Below, one piece after another: positions 1 to 7,451 of a DNA stretch of 64,000 nucleotides (position 1 is its first letter; each line of letters starts with the position of its first letter). Below the pieces are notes generated by a model, which was given only the letters and a program-made list of their open reading frames with translations, ran no database searches and was not told where the DNA came from. The DNA is from JALZMG01 sp963739975 (lineage in GTDB: Bacteria; Actinomycetota; Acidimicrobiia; Acidimicrobiales; Ilumatobacteraceae): positions 129,511 to 193,510 of the forward strand of contig CAVUCK010000010.1 of the NCBI GenBank assembly GCA_963739975.1, in the 5' to 3' direction. The position numbers and the translations under genes were made by a program.

Positions 1-177
1 CTGCGCCCGCCGGGGCTGCTCGAGCTGGAGCAGCTGCTCGCCGACCGCCTGGACACCCGCGTCGGCGTGCAGATGGGGACCAAGCGGGGCAAGGTGACGA
101 TCGACTTCGCCGACCTCGCAGACCTCGAGCGGATCTACCGGCGGATCATCGGCGACCAGGACGCCCCGTCGGCCTGA
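1..177 (+). CDS. parB: ParB chromosome partitioning protein, C-terminal end
   Basis: The window opens inside this gene; 58 codons and a TGA stop remain. The tail has the pattern of the ParB C-terminal dimerisation domain: an amphipathic helix ending RLDTRV, a beta strand GKVTIDFADLADLERI, then a short acidic end. ParB binds parS sites near the origin, loads SMC and works with ParA in chromosome segregation. The neighbour on the right, running toward it, is a cwlM-like gene, the same arrangement as Rv3917c/Rv3915 in M. tuberculosis, which supports the call. Only the C-terminal domain is visible, so CTPase and HTH parts cannot be judged. Confidence 0.85.
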   Translation: MRPPGLLELEQLLADRLDTRVGVQMGTKRGKVTIDFADLADLERIYRRIIGDQDAPSA

Positions 178-267
178 CGGCGGCGACGGGGCGCGAACCG
201 CGCTCGATGCGCTGGGACCCGTCGACTTGGCCCGGTCGCGCCAGCCGGCTGCACCTGTGGTCCAGCG

Positions 268-308
268 TTACGCACAGGGGTGGACAAGTCTGTGGACAAG
301 GTGGATAT
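268..308. promoter_or_regulatory. Cluster of DnaA-box-like 9-mers between parB and cwlM
   Basis: Within 41 bases lie TTACGCACA (268-276, plus strand), TTGTCCACC (279-287, minus), TTGTCCACA (291-299, minus, a full match to the actinobacterial DnaA box) and ATATCCACC (300-308, minus). The surrounding spacer 178-394 has no gene. It may be a DnaA titration or regulatory site, or an outlying part of an origin. Function is inferred from the motif only. Confidence 0.45.
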
Positions 309-342
309 CCCCTGCTCAGTGCTGGGACCAACCGTGAACGTT

Positions 343-381
343 CGGTCTCATCCCATGACCGCGCGAGCGACGGTGAGACCG
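343..381. terminator. Hairpin between convergent parB and cwlM
   Basis: An 8-bp perfect inverted repeat CGGTCTCA (343-350) / TGAGACCG (374-381) with a 23-nt loop lies between the 3' ends of two converging genes. There is no T-run, as usual for actinobacterial terminators. The long loop makes it a moderate candidate. Confidence 0.35.
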
Positions 382-394
382 GGTCGCCGATCGG

Positions 395-1366
395 TCAGGC
401 GGGCACGGACGCCGGCGACGCCGCCCACGCGGCGATCGCTCCAGCGACGGCGTTGCTCACCGCCGGCGCGGCGTCGACCACCCGTTGCACCGGACCGAGC
501 GAACACATCACGGCCGTCATTCGGGTCTCGCGCAGCACCTGCAGGCGGCGACCATCGGCGCGGGCCGGACCGAGCCCGCCGATGCGGGTCAACTCGACGA
601 CGAGGTTGCGGGCCAGGGCCCGCCCGCCGGCGGACTCGAACCCCGACGTCGAGTAGTAGGTGACGTCGGCGGCGTCCTCAACCCTCGACTCGAACCCGAC
701 GTAGACGCTGGCCTCGTGGCGGTTGGACGTCGCGGCGTGGACGGCCGGATCGAGCTCGTCGACCGTGATCACGTTGGCGCCGTGCTGGCGCAATGAGAGC
801 GTGACCTGACGGGCCAGCGCGCCCAACCCGCCGAAGTCCCCGACGACCAGTCGCAGCTCGCCGAGCGACGGAGCCACGGTGCCGAGTTGCTCGAGCTCAC
901 GGATGGCGGCAACGCCCGGCCCCGAGCCGGAGCGGGCGCTGTTGACCTCGACGGCCCGTACGGTCAGCGGGCCGCACACGCCGTCGACGTCGAGTCCACA
1001 GTTGCGTTGGAACTCGACGAGGGCACGTGCCGTGCGCGGACCGAAGATGCCGTCGACCCGCCCGCAGTCGAACCCCAAGCGAGCCAGTCGCGTCTGCAGC
1101 ACGTCAACATCGTCACCGCGCAGGTGGGGGGCGACGAGCTTCAGGTGGCGGTCGCCGAGCCGCCACGACGCCTCGACGAGGGCCAGCCAGGTGGCCTCGT
1201 CGCAGCGGCCGTCGTCCAGTAGGCCGCGCTGACGTTGGAAGGCGCGCACGCTGGCCGCGGTGGCCGGGCCGAACGTGCCGGCTCCGTCGTCGTGCGGGCC
1301 GAAGCCCGACGCGGCGAGGCGCCGGTGGAGGTCGCGGATGGCGTCACCGCGTTGACCGATGGTCAG
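395..1366 (-). CDS. cwlM: CwlM-like protein: two peptidoglycan-binding repeats plus degenerate amidase_3 domain
   Basis: The frame gives about 323 aa. Two PG_binding_1 repeats (roughly residues 5-70 and 80-140, with FGPATAASV and FGPRTARALVEFQ) are followed by an Amidase_3-like domain. In mycobacteria CwlM is a cytoplasmic regulator that stimulates MurA rather than an amidase. Here the usual zinc and catalytic residues are not seen: the first strand reads LRLVVGDFGG with no DPGHGG, no SIHAN motif is present, and the ETRMTAVMCSLGP segment lacks the usual Glu. A GTG start at 1249 would cut off most of the first repeat; the frame stays open upstream with clear homology, and the only plausible start is CTG at 1364-1366, overlapping the trxA stop (CTGA). 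Last gene of a long minus-strand array. Confidence 0.75.
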   Translation of the reverse strand: MTIGQRGDAIRDLHRRLAASGFGPHDDGAGTFGPATAASVRAFQRQRGLLDDGRCDEATWLALVEASWRLGDRHLKLVAPHLRGDDVDVLQTRLARLGFDCGRVDGIFGPRTARALVEFQRNCGLDVDGVCGPLTVRAVEVNSARSGSGPGVAAIRELEQLGTVAPSLGELRLVVGDFGGLGALARQVTLSLRQHGANVITVDELDPAVHAATSNRHEASVYVGFESRVEDAADVTYYSTSGFESAGGRALARNLVVELTRIGGLGPARADGRRLQVLRETRMTAVMCSLGPVQRVVDAAPAVSNAVAGAIAAWAASPASVPA

Positions 1367-1698
1367 CGGGAGGAAACGAGGAATTCGTCGAGCTCCTGGA
1401 GCAGCTGTGACTTGCCCTTGGCGCCGACCAACCGCTTGCTCACCTCGCCCTGCGAGAACACCAGCAGGGTCGGGATGCTCATCACGTTGTACCGCATCGC
1501 CAGGTCTGGATTGTCGTCCACGTTGACCTTGCTGATCGTCACCTGGCCGTCGAGGTCATCGGCCAACTCGGCGAGGATCGGGGTGATCGCCTTGCACGGG
1601 CCGCACCACTCCGCCCAGAAGTCGACCACGACGGGCCGATCGGCGCCGAGCACCGTCTCGTCGAAGGTGCTGGTGGAGAGGTTGACGATTCCGGTCAT
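1363..1698 (-). CDS. trxA: Thioredoxin
   Basis: 111 aa, the normal length of a single-domain cytoplasmic thioredoxin. The active site is WCGPCK with C32 and C35, followed by the cis-proline segment MSIPTLLVFSQGE. It reduces protein disulfides and is itself reduced by the trxB product encoded just upstream. The start ATG at 1696-1698 is chosen because AAGGA lies 8 bases before it and the protein begins at the family's usual position; longer upstream frames have no thioredoxin homology. The 3' end overlaps the probable start of cwlM, so translation of the two is probably coupled. Confidence 0.95.
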   Translation of the reverse strand: MTGIVNLSTSTFDETVLGADRPVVVDFWAEWCGPCKAITPILAELADDLDGQVTISKVNVDDNPDLAMRYNVMSIPTLLVFSQGEVSKRLVGAKGKSQLLQELDEFLVSSR

Positions 1699-1810
1699 CG
1701 AGGATCCTTGCTGTTCGAGGTGGCGGTCACCATCGGCCTCGGCAGCGAGGCCAGGAGTGTACCCAGTTGCAACCGAGCCCAAGCCGACCACATTCCAGGC
1801 CGACTGGCGA

Positions 1811-2785
1811 TCACCAGTTCGAACTGGTGTTCGTGTCCGTGTCCGTGTCGGTACCGTGGGCCAGCCACCGCTCGGCATCGATCGCCGCCATGCAGCCGCT
1901 GCCGGCGGCCGTGATCGCCTGGCGATACTCGTGGTCCTGCACGTCACCGCAGGCGAACACGCCCTCGATGTTGGTCGCCGTGGAGCCGGCGGTGGTGATC
2001 AGGTAGCCGTTGTCGTCCATGTCCAGCACGCCGGCGAAGAGGTCGGTGTTCGGTCGGTGCCCGATGGCGACGAACATGCCGGTCACCGGCAGCGTGGCGG
2101 CCGCTCCCGTCTTGACGTTGCGCACGACGGCGCCCTCCAGTCGCTCGGCGCCGAGCAGCTCGTCGACGACGGTGTCCCACATGAACTCGATCTTCGGGTT
2201 GGCGAAGGCCCGCTCCTGCATGATCTTGGACGCCCGCAGCTCGTCGCGGCGGTGCACGACGGTGACCTTGTCGGCGAAGCGGGTGAGGAACAGCGCCTCC
2301 TCCATCGCCGAATCGCCGCCGCCGACGACGGCGATCTGGTGACCGCGGAAGAAGAAGCCGTCGCACGTGGCACACGTCGACAGGCCGTGGCCGATCAGCC
2401 GCGGCTCCTCCTCCAACCCGAGCATCACGGATCGGGCACCAGTGCTGACGATGACCGCCGAGGCCTCGTAGACGTCGTCGCGCACCCACACCCGGAACGG
2501 GCGGGCCGACAGATCGACCTTCGTGGCCTTCTCGGTGATGAACTCGGTCCCGAAGCGGGCGGCCTGCTCGCGCATCCGCATCATCAGCTCGGGACCCATC
2601 ACCCCGTCCGGGAAGCCGGGGAAGTTCTCGACCTCGGTGGTCAGCATCAGCTGGCCGCCCGGCTGGTCGCTGGTGCTGGACGGCTCACCCTCGATCATCA
2701 ACGGCGACAGCTCGGCGCGGGCGGCGTAGATGGCGGCGGTCAGCCCGGCGGGGCCCGATCCGACGATGATGACGTTGCGCCGCAT
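1811..2785 (-). CDS. trxB: Thioredoxin reductase (NADPH)
   Basis: 324 aa, typical of the low-molecular-weight enzyme. FAD-binding GSGPAG (residues 9-14), redox-active CATC (C138, C141), NADPH-binding GGGDSA (155-160), and a second FAD motif near the end (GVFACGDVQD). It transfers electrons from NADPH through FAD to thioredoxin. The gene lies 112 bases upstream of trxA on the same strand, an arrangement conserved in actinobacteria. The last residues are a low-complexity TDTDTDTN tail encoded by a short run of repeated GTGTCC units, which looks like a local slippage product and should not affect catalysis. Confidence 0.96.
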   Translation of the reverse strand: MRRNVIIVGSGPAGLTAAIYAARAELSPLMIEGEPSSTSDQPGGQLMLTTEVENFPGFPDGVMGPELMMRMREQAARFGTEFITEKATKVDLSARPFRVWVRDDVYEASAVIVSTGARSVMLGLEEEPRLIGHGLSTCATCDGFFFRGHQIAVVGGGDSAMEEALFLTRFADKVTVVHRRDELRASKIMQERAFANPKIEFMWDTVVDELLGAERLEGAVVRNVKTGAAATLPVTGMFVAIGHRPNTDLFAGVLDMDDNGYLITTAGSTATNIEGVFACGDVQDHEYRQAITAAGSGCMAAIDAERWLAHGTDTDTDTNTSSNW

Positions 2786-2807
2786 GGAGCCTCCGGAAGG
2801 TGCGCGC

Positions 2808-3131
2808 TCAGGCGTCGCTGGTGCGACGCATCCTCAACACCAACAGCCCGGCGAGGCACAGGATTCCCCCGAGGATCAGGTAGCTGAGGTACACGGCCTG
2901 CGGCTTGTCGACGACGAGGTCGAGCAGCGACTGCAGCGCCCGGGTGCCCCCGATCAGGAACAGCACCAGCGCCGTGATGCCGAGGAACGCCGCCAGCAGG
3001 CCGTAGACGGCGGCCCGGGCGAGGTGGACGAGCGGCGTGGTCGTCCGATCACGAATGGTCCCGACGTACCGTTCGATCTGGTCGGCGAGGTCGGCGGCGA
3101 ACCGAGGGTCGCTCAAGGGGTTCCCGGCCAT
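2808..3131 (-). CDS. Small membrane protein, phage-holin-like/DUF, two transmembrane segments
   Basis: 107 aa from the ATG at 3129-3131. An N-terminal amphipathic part (ADLADQIERYVGTIRD) is followed by two hydrophobic segments, around residues 39-61 and 78-99, then a basic end (RMRRTSDA). Genes of this kind, annotated as putative Actinobacterial holin-X or similar small membrane proteins, often sit beside envelope genes; I do not recognise a specific function. A start at 3152 (MIAS) is also possible; neither has a clear ribosome-binding site. It lies between the anti-sigma factor gene and trxB on the same strand. Confidence 0.7.
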   Translation of the reverse strand: MAGNPLSDPRFAADLADQIERYVGTIRDRTTTPLVHLARAAVYGLLAAFLGITALVLFLIGGTRALQSLLDLVVDKPQAVYLSYLILGGILCLAGLLVLRMRRTSDA

Positions 3132-3156
3132 CGTCGGGACACTAGCGATCATCGAT

Positions 3157-3179
3157 GTGTGAGCCGAACCGGCTCACAC
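3157..3179. terminator. Perfect 10-bp hairpin after the anti-sigma gene
   Basis: GTGTGAGCCG (3157-3166) and CGGCTCACAC (3170-3179) form a perfect stem with a 3-nt loop. It lies just downstream of the anti-sigma gene on the minus strand and just upstream of the small membrane protein gene. The TGTGAGCC/GGCTCACA core recurs in the hairpin after pcnA (12996-13043). Confidence 0.55.
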
Positions 3180-3206
3180 CAGCACGCGGCGCTCACAGAT
3201 CTCGGT

Positions 3207-4049
3207 CTACGGCGTCGCCAACAGCAGGATCTCGCACGTCGCGGCGTCGGCGGCGAGCACGGCGCCTGACGGGTCGATGATCACTTCGACGTCTCGCGGG
3301 TCGAGGGCAGCGTTCGGCTGGTAGCGGGCGAACGTCACGAACGTGCCGAGCTCACAGCGCGGACTCCGCGCCACGGCGGGCGACTCCGTGCGGTCCGACC
3401 CGGCGGCCTCCTCGATCTCGACGAGGGCCAGGAGGTCCGGCCCGCTGCGCACGATCGGGTTGGAGGCGTCGAACGAGCCCTGGGTCTCCTCCGCGCTCGT
3501 CGTCGCCTCCGTCGCCGATTCGCCGGCGGTCTGCGTGGTCTGCGCGCCTCCGGCTGCGGTAGGGGGCGCCGCCGCATCGGGAGCATCCGCCGCGGCGGCC
3601 GTCGTCGCCGCGGCGTCACCCGCCTCGTTGTCGAGTTCGGCGCCGGCCGGGGCCTGGCCCGTCACGGCGCTGGGACCGGCGTCATCGTCGCCCCCGCCGT
3701 CACGCAGGGCGACGATCCCCCCGACCACCAGCACCGCGGCCGCCGCGGCCGCCGCCAGGGGGGCGTACCACCGGGCCCGCCGACGGGCCTCGACGGTCGG
3801 GCGGGGCGGCGCCTGGAGCGTCGGTCCCGCCGCCGCCATGGCAGCGGCGATCGCCGCGTCGCGTCGCCCGGGATCGGGTGGCGGGACGGCGGCGAGGGCG
3901 GCGCGCACCGACCGCAGCGCTTCGACCTCGGCCAGGACGGCCGGGTCGGCCTCGGCGCGCGCCAGGTCCTGCGGCGACAGCTCGTCGTCGAGGTAGGCGC
4001 TGGCGAGCAGGCGTCGCTCGTCGGGCAGGTCGTCGTGTTCGTCGGTCAT
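3207..4049 (-). CDS. Membrane-anchored anti-sigma factor for SigM (RsmA-like)
   Basis: 280 aa. The N-terminal cytoplasmic part (residues about 10-60, LLASAYLDDELSPQDLARAE) resembles an anti-sigma domain but has no HxxxCxxC zinc motif. One transmembrane segment near residues 95-117 is followed by a long Ala/Thr/acidic linker and a C-terminal extracytoplasmic domain of about 95 aa with two Cys (in RSPRCELGTF and DAATCEILLL) that could form a disulfide. By position it is the Rv3912/RsmA counterpart, expected to hold SigM inactive at the membrane. The ATG at 4047-4049 overlaps the sigM stop (ATGA), so the pair is translationally coupled. Longer upstream frames run through sigM and are artefacts. 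Confidence 0.8.
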   Translation of the reverse strand: MTDEHDDLPDERRLLASAYLDDELSPQDLARAEADPAVLAEVEALRSVRAALAAVPPPDPGRRDAAIAAAMAAAGPTLQAPPRPTVEARRRARWYAPLAAAAAAAVLVVGGIVALRDGGGDDDAGPSAVTGQAPAGAELDNEAGDAAATTAAAADAPDAAAPPTAAGGAQTTQTAGESATEATTSAEETQGSFDASNPIVRSGPDLLALVEIEEAAGSDRTESPAVARSPRCELGTFVTFARYQPNAALDPRDVEVIIDPSGAVLAADAATCEILLLATP

Positions 4050-4693
4050 GGTGCCGCAGTCGGGGAGTGAGGGGGATCGTCGGTTGGACGTGCCGGCGGG
4101 CCGGTGCGGTTCCCGAGCAGGTCGGCCAGTTGCCCCCGCCCGCGGGCGATGCGCGACTTCACGGTCCCGATCGGCACGCCGAGGATCTCGGCGATCTCGG
4201 CGTAGTCGAGGTCGGCGACGTCGCGCAGCACGACCGCCGCTCGGAAGTCGTCGGCCAGGTGCTCGACGGCGTCGTCGATGGCCATGCGGTCGGCGACGGC
4301 GTCGAGGACGCCCGTGGCCCGGTCGTCGATGACGTCGCGCGGTCGGTCGTCGACGGCGTGCAGCTGCGGTCGCCGTTTGCGACGGCGCAGCTCGTCGAGG
4401 GCGGCGTTGGTGGCGATGCGGTAGATCCACGTCGAGAAGGCGGAGCGCCCGTCGAACCGCGGGAGGCCACGGACGATGCCGATCATCGCTTCTTGGGTGG
4501 CGTCGTCGGCATCGCGCGACCCCCCGGCGATGCGCCGGCAGACGGCGTGGATCCGGTCGTAGTGGCGACGCAGCAACCGGTCGAGCGCGTCGCGATCGCC
4601 CGCCTGGGCGGCGGCGACCAGGGTCCGATCGTCAACCTCGCCGATGGCCGCGAGCGTACGGCCCGCCCGTTCTGGCCGTCGTGACCGACTCAC
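4046..4693 (-). CDS. sigM: ECF-type RNA polymerase sigma factor (SigM)
   Basis: 215 aa. Sigma region 2 spans about residues 35-100, with the core-binding DADDATQEAMIGIVRGLPRF and the -10 recognition segment SAFSTWIYRIATNAALDELRRR; region 4 spans about 130-185, with the HTH DYAEIAEILGVPIGTVKSRI. The call SigM rests on context: it sits between an RsmA-like anti-sigma gene (4-base overlap) and a large kinase gene, as in the Rv3910-Rv3912 block. It probably responds to envelope or redox stress and may drive the array with trxB, trxA and cwlM, but I could not identify its promoter with confidence. Confidence 0.88.
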   Translation of the reverse strand: MSRSRRPERAGRTLAAIGEVDDRTLVAAAQAGDRDALDRLLRRHYDRIHAVCRRIAGGSRDADDATQEAMIGIVRGLPRFDGRSAFSTWIYRIATNAALDELRRRKRRPQLHAVDDRPRDVIDDRATGVLDAVADRMAIDDAVEHLADDFRAAVVLRDVADLDYAEIAEILGVPIGTVKSRIARGRGQLADLLGNRTGPPARPTDDPPHSPTAAP

Positions 4694-4723
4694 AGCGGTC
4701 GTTTGCGACGGCCAGATTCAGAT

Positions 4724-6448
4724 CTACGTGAAATTGACCTCGCCGAGCGAGCCGCGGAACGGGTAGCTGTCGCTGCAGCCGGCATCACGGGGGAGCTGGC
4801 GGAACACGATCAGCAGGTGGCGGACCGGGCTCGTCGCCGACACCTCCAGCGTCCCGGGCTCGTCGCCGACCGTCAACGGAGCCAGGGGTTCGCCCCACTC
4901 GTCGAACTGCGTCGGCCGGTCGAGCGAGGCGGTGGCGAACACCTCCAGCTCGTACGGCGCCACCGGGACGTCGAAGCGCAGCGTGCCCGCCTGCTCACGG
5001 TCGAGGTCGACGGCCAACGCCACCCCGGACTTCGCCATCCGCTCCGAGGAGTAGCACTGCGTGCGCCACATCGTCTGCGGGTCGTCGTCGGCGCCGGCGA
5101 GGACCGCTTCGGCGTCGTTCTCCTCGCCGTCACCCTCGGGGTCGAACGCCTGCAGGCCGACGACGAGGTTGGACGAGCCGGCGGCGGCATCGATCGGCAC
5201 CGACACCGGGCCGGCCGCCGGCGTGGTCGACGTGGCGCCGTCGGCGCCCTCGTCGTCGTCGGGGCCGATGGTCGCCCACAGCACGAGCGCCACGAGCACG
5301 GCGATCCCGATGAGCAACCCGACGACCACGAGGGCCGGTGTCAACCGCGACTCCAAGCCGCGCGCCGGGGCGCCGCGCAGGCGCGGTCCGGCGTCGGGTG
5401 TGTCATCGCGCTGGCGGGCGGGCCGCCGCCCCGATGGCGTCGCCTCGCCCGGGATCACCGGCCGCACGGTGCGGGTCCGCGCCTGCTGGCCGGTGGTGCG
5501 CACGCGCGGGGCGTGATCGAGCATGTCGGCCGGCAGCGGCGAGCTGACCAGGCCCGAGAGGTCGGGAGGCGGCTCGTCGGCGACGCGCTGCAGTTCGGCG
5601 CGCAGCTCGGCCCCCGTGGCGGGTCGATGGTTGGGGTTGCGGGCGAGCAGGCGGTGGACCAGGTTGACGAGCCCGCGGGGCAGTGTCGGGCGCAGCCGAC
5701 CGAGATCTGTCGGGTCGCGCTGCAGGCGGGCCAGCGCCGTGTCGGCGTCGGTCTCTCCGAGGAACGGCACGCGCCCGGCGAGGCACTCGTAGAGGACGAG
5801 TCCGAGCGAGTAGAAGTCGGCCCGCCCGTCGAGCTTGCGCCCGCGCACCTGCTCGGGCGACAGGTACTTGGCCGTTCCCATCATCACGTTGTCGCTCGTG
5901 AGGTCGTCGCCGGTGGTGTCGAGCCCCTTGGCGATCCCGAAGTCGGTGAGCAGCACGCGGCCGTCGGGTGTCACGAGGATGTTGCCGGGCTTGACGTCCC
6001 GGTGGACGAAGCCGGCGTGGTGGGCGGCGTCGAGGGCGGCTGCCACGCACGTGCCGATGTGGATCGTCAGCTCGGGGCTCAATCGGGTCTGGACGTCGAG
6101 CAACTGGCGCAGGCTCTTGCCATCGACCAGCTGCATGACCACGGCCTGGCGATCGCGGTCCTCGAAGACGTCGTGCACGGCGACGATGTTCGGGTGCGTG
6201 AGGCCGGCCACGGCGATCGCCTCACGGCGGAACCGCTCGGCGACGACCGGGTCCGAGGCCAGGCTCGGCTTGAGCCACTTGAGCGCCACCTTGCGGTCGA
6301 GGGACAGGTCCGTCGCCACCCACACCTCGGCCATCCCGCCCTGGGCCAGGCGACGCTCCAGCCGGTATCTCCCGGCGAGCACGATGGGCTGTTCCCCGTG
6401 GGGCGGCGTGGTGCTGGAGGTGGGGGGAGGAGTGATCGACGCCGGCAT
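4724..6448 (-). CDS. Membrane Ser/Thr protein kinase with MurJ-associated C-terminal domain
   Basis: 574 aa. The N-terminal kinase domain (about 25-290) keeps the residues needed for activity: glycine loop AQGGMAEV, K57, E76, HRD at 149-151, DFG at 169-171. A Pro/Arg-rich linker leads to one transmembrane helix (about 370-393) and a 170-aa extracytoplasmic domain. That domain (AFDPEGDGEEND, MWRTQCYS) resembles the C-terminal domain of mycobacterial Rv3910 (MurJ/MviN fused to a pseudokinase). Here the kinase looks active and no MurJ flippase part is present. The start ATG at 6446-6448 precedes the kinase domain by 20-30 residues; longer frames upstream overlap the degV gene. Upstream of sigM by 30 bases. 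Confidence 0.85.
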   Translation of the reverse strand: MPASITPPPTSSTTPPHGEQPIVLAGRYRLERRLAQGGMAEVWVATDLSLDRKVALKWLKPSLASDPVVAERFRREAIAVAGLTHPNIVAVHDVFEDRDRQAVVMQLVDGKSLRQLLDVQTRLSPELTIHIGTCVAAALDAAHHAGFVHRDVKPGNILVTPDGRVLLTDFGIAKGLDTTGDDLTSDNVMMGTAKYLSPEQVRGRKLDGRADFYSLGLVLYECLAGRVPFLGETDADTALARLQRDPTDLGRLRPTLPRGLVNLVHRLLARNPNHRPATGAELRAELQRVADEPPPDLSGLVSSPLPADMLDHAPRVRTTGQQARTRTVRPVIPGEATPSGRRPARQRDDTPDAGPRLRGAPARGLESRLTPALVVVGLLIGIAVLVALVLWATIGPDDDEGADGATSTTPAAGPVSVPIDAAAGSSNLVVGLQAFDPEGDGEENDAEAVLAGADDDPQTMWRTQCYSSERMAKSGVALAVDLDREQAGTLRFDVPVAPYELEVFATASLDRPTQFDEWGEPLAPLTVGDEPGTLEVSATSPVRHLLIVFRQLPRDAGCSDSYPFRGSLGEVNFT

Positions 6449-6531
6449 TCCGCACGGTGAGGCTAGTTGTGGGTCCCTGGTCGATGAGGGATGCCACCAG
6501 GGCAAACGGGGTCGGGCCCAATTCGCCATCT

Positions 6532-6569
6532 GGGCGCGGAGGCTCCCGAAATCGCGAACCTCCGCGCCC
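6532..6569. repeat. 38-bp palindromic hairpin, copy 1 of a repeated element
   Basis: Arms GGGCGCGGAGG (6532-6542) and CCTCCGCGCCC (6559-6569) pair perfectly around a loop containing CCCGAAATCGCG. It differs at only 4 of 38 positions from the hairpin at 19016-19053. It lies 16 bases after the degV stop on the minus strand and probably also serves as its terminator. Confidence 0.7.
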
Positions 6570-6584
6570 GGAAAGCGCGCAGGG

Positions 6585-7451
6585 TCAAACGGTCTTCTCC
6601 TGGAAGGCGACGCCGATCGTGCCCCGGCCGGCGTGGGCGCCGATGACGGGACCGATCTGTCCGACCACGATGCCGTCAGGTGCCATCGGTCGCAGCTGGT
6701 CGACGAACGCGTCGACATCCGGACAGTCGGCGTGGAGCACTGCGAGGTGCTCGATCCGCCCGTCGAACGACCGGACCTTGTCGACCAGGAACGCCAGTGC
6801 CTTGGATCGGGTGCGCTGCTTGCCGTGCTGCTCGACGATCCCGTTGGCGACCTCGATGATCGGCTTGATGGCCAGCGCCGTCGCCAGCATCGCCTTGGCA
6901 TTGCCGATGCGCCCACCCTTGCGCAAGTTCTCCACCGTGTCGAGCGCACCGAAGACGCGGGTGCGACCGGCCAGCTGGCGGGCCAGCGCCTCGACGTCGT
7001 CGGCATCTGCACCGGCCGCAGCGGCCTCGGCGCAGGCCAGCACGATCGTGCCAAGGCCGAGCGACACCGTGCGGCTGTCGACGATGCGGATGTCGAGCTC
7101 CACGTCCCGGGCAGCCAGCTCGGCGCTCTGGATCGTCGCCGAGAGCGCGCCCGAGAGCGTGATGACCACGACGCTCGTTGCTCCCTCGCCGACGAGGCGG
7201 CGGTAGGCCTGCTCGAAGCGGCCCGGTGCCGGCGCCGCGGTCGAGGGCAGATCCGGCGTCGCCGCGCAACGGGCCCAGAACTCCGACGGGGTCAGCTGTT
7301 CGCGATCAACGAGCTCCTCGTCGCCGAAGCGGATGGTCAGCGGCACGATCTCGATGCCCAGCCGCTGCACCAGATCGTCGGGCAGGTCGCACGAGCTGTC
7401 GGTGACGACGCCGACCCGTCCCGTTCGATCGCTGTCCGGGGAGGCCGTCAC
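6585..7451 (-). CDS. DegV family fatty-acid-binding protein
   Basis: 288 aa, the standard DegV length. It opens with GVVTDSSCDLPDDL, has the family TLSGALSATIQSAE segment with the lipid-binding Ser, and ends with the VIGAHAGRGTIGVAFQ motif with the conserved His-Ala-Gly-xGxxG. DegV/FakB proteins bind a single fatty acid; FakB members present it to the kinase FakA for phospholipid synthesis. No fakA is visible here. The GTG start at 7449-7451 overlaps the stop of the upstream DUF6049 gene (GTGA). In this position other actinobacteria usually have murJ, so degV seems to occupy its slot. Confidence 0.88.
   Translation of the reverse strand: MTASPDSDRTGRVGVVTDSSCDLPDDLVQRLGIEIVPLTIRFGDEELVDREQLTPSEFWARCAATPDLPSTAAPAPGRFEQAYRRLVGEGATSVVVITLSGALSATIQSAELAARDVELDIRIVDSRTVSLGLGTIVLACAEAAAAGADADDVEALARQLAGRTRVFGALDTVENLRKGGRIGNAKAMLATALAIKPIIEVANGIVEQHGKQRTRSKALAFLVDKVRSFDGRIEHLAVLHADCPDVDAFVDQLRPMAPDGIVVGQIGPVIGAHAGRGTIGVAFQEKTV

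Noticed and set aside
268..308. Calling this the chromosomal origin
   Set aside because: Only four box-like sequences, no AT-rich unwinding region and no dnaA in the window.
6449..7054. Possible upstream extension of the first kinase
   Set aside because: The extension runs through degV in another frame and lacks homology; ATG at 6448 is at the normal place.
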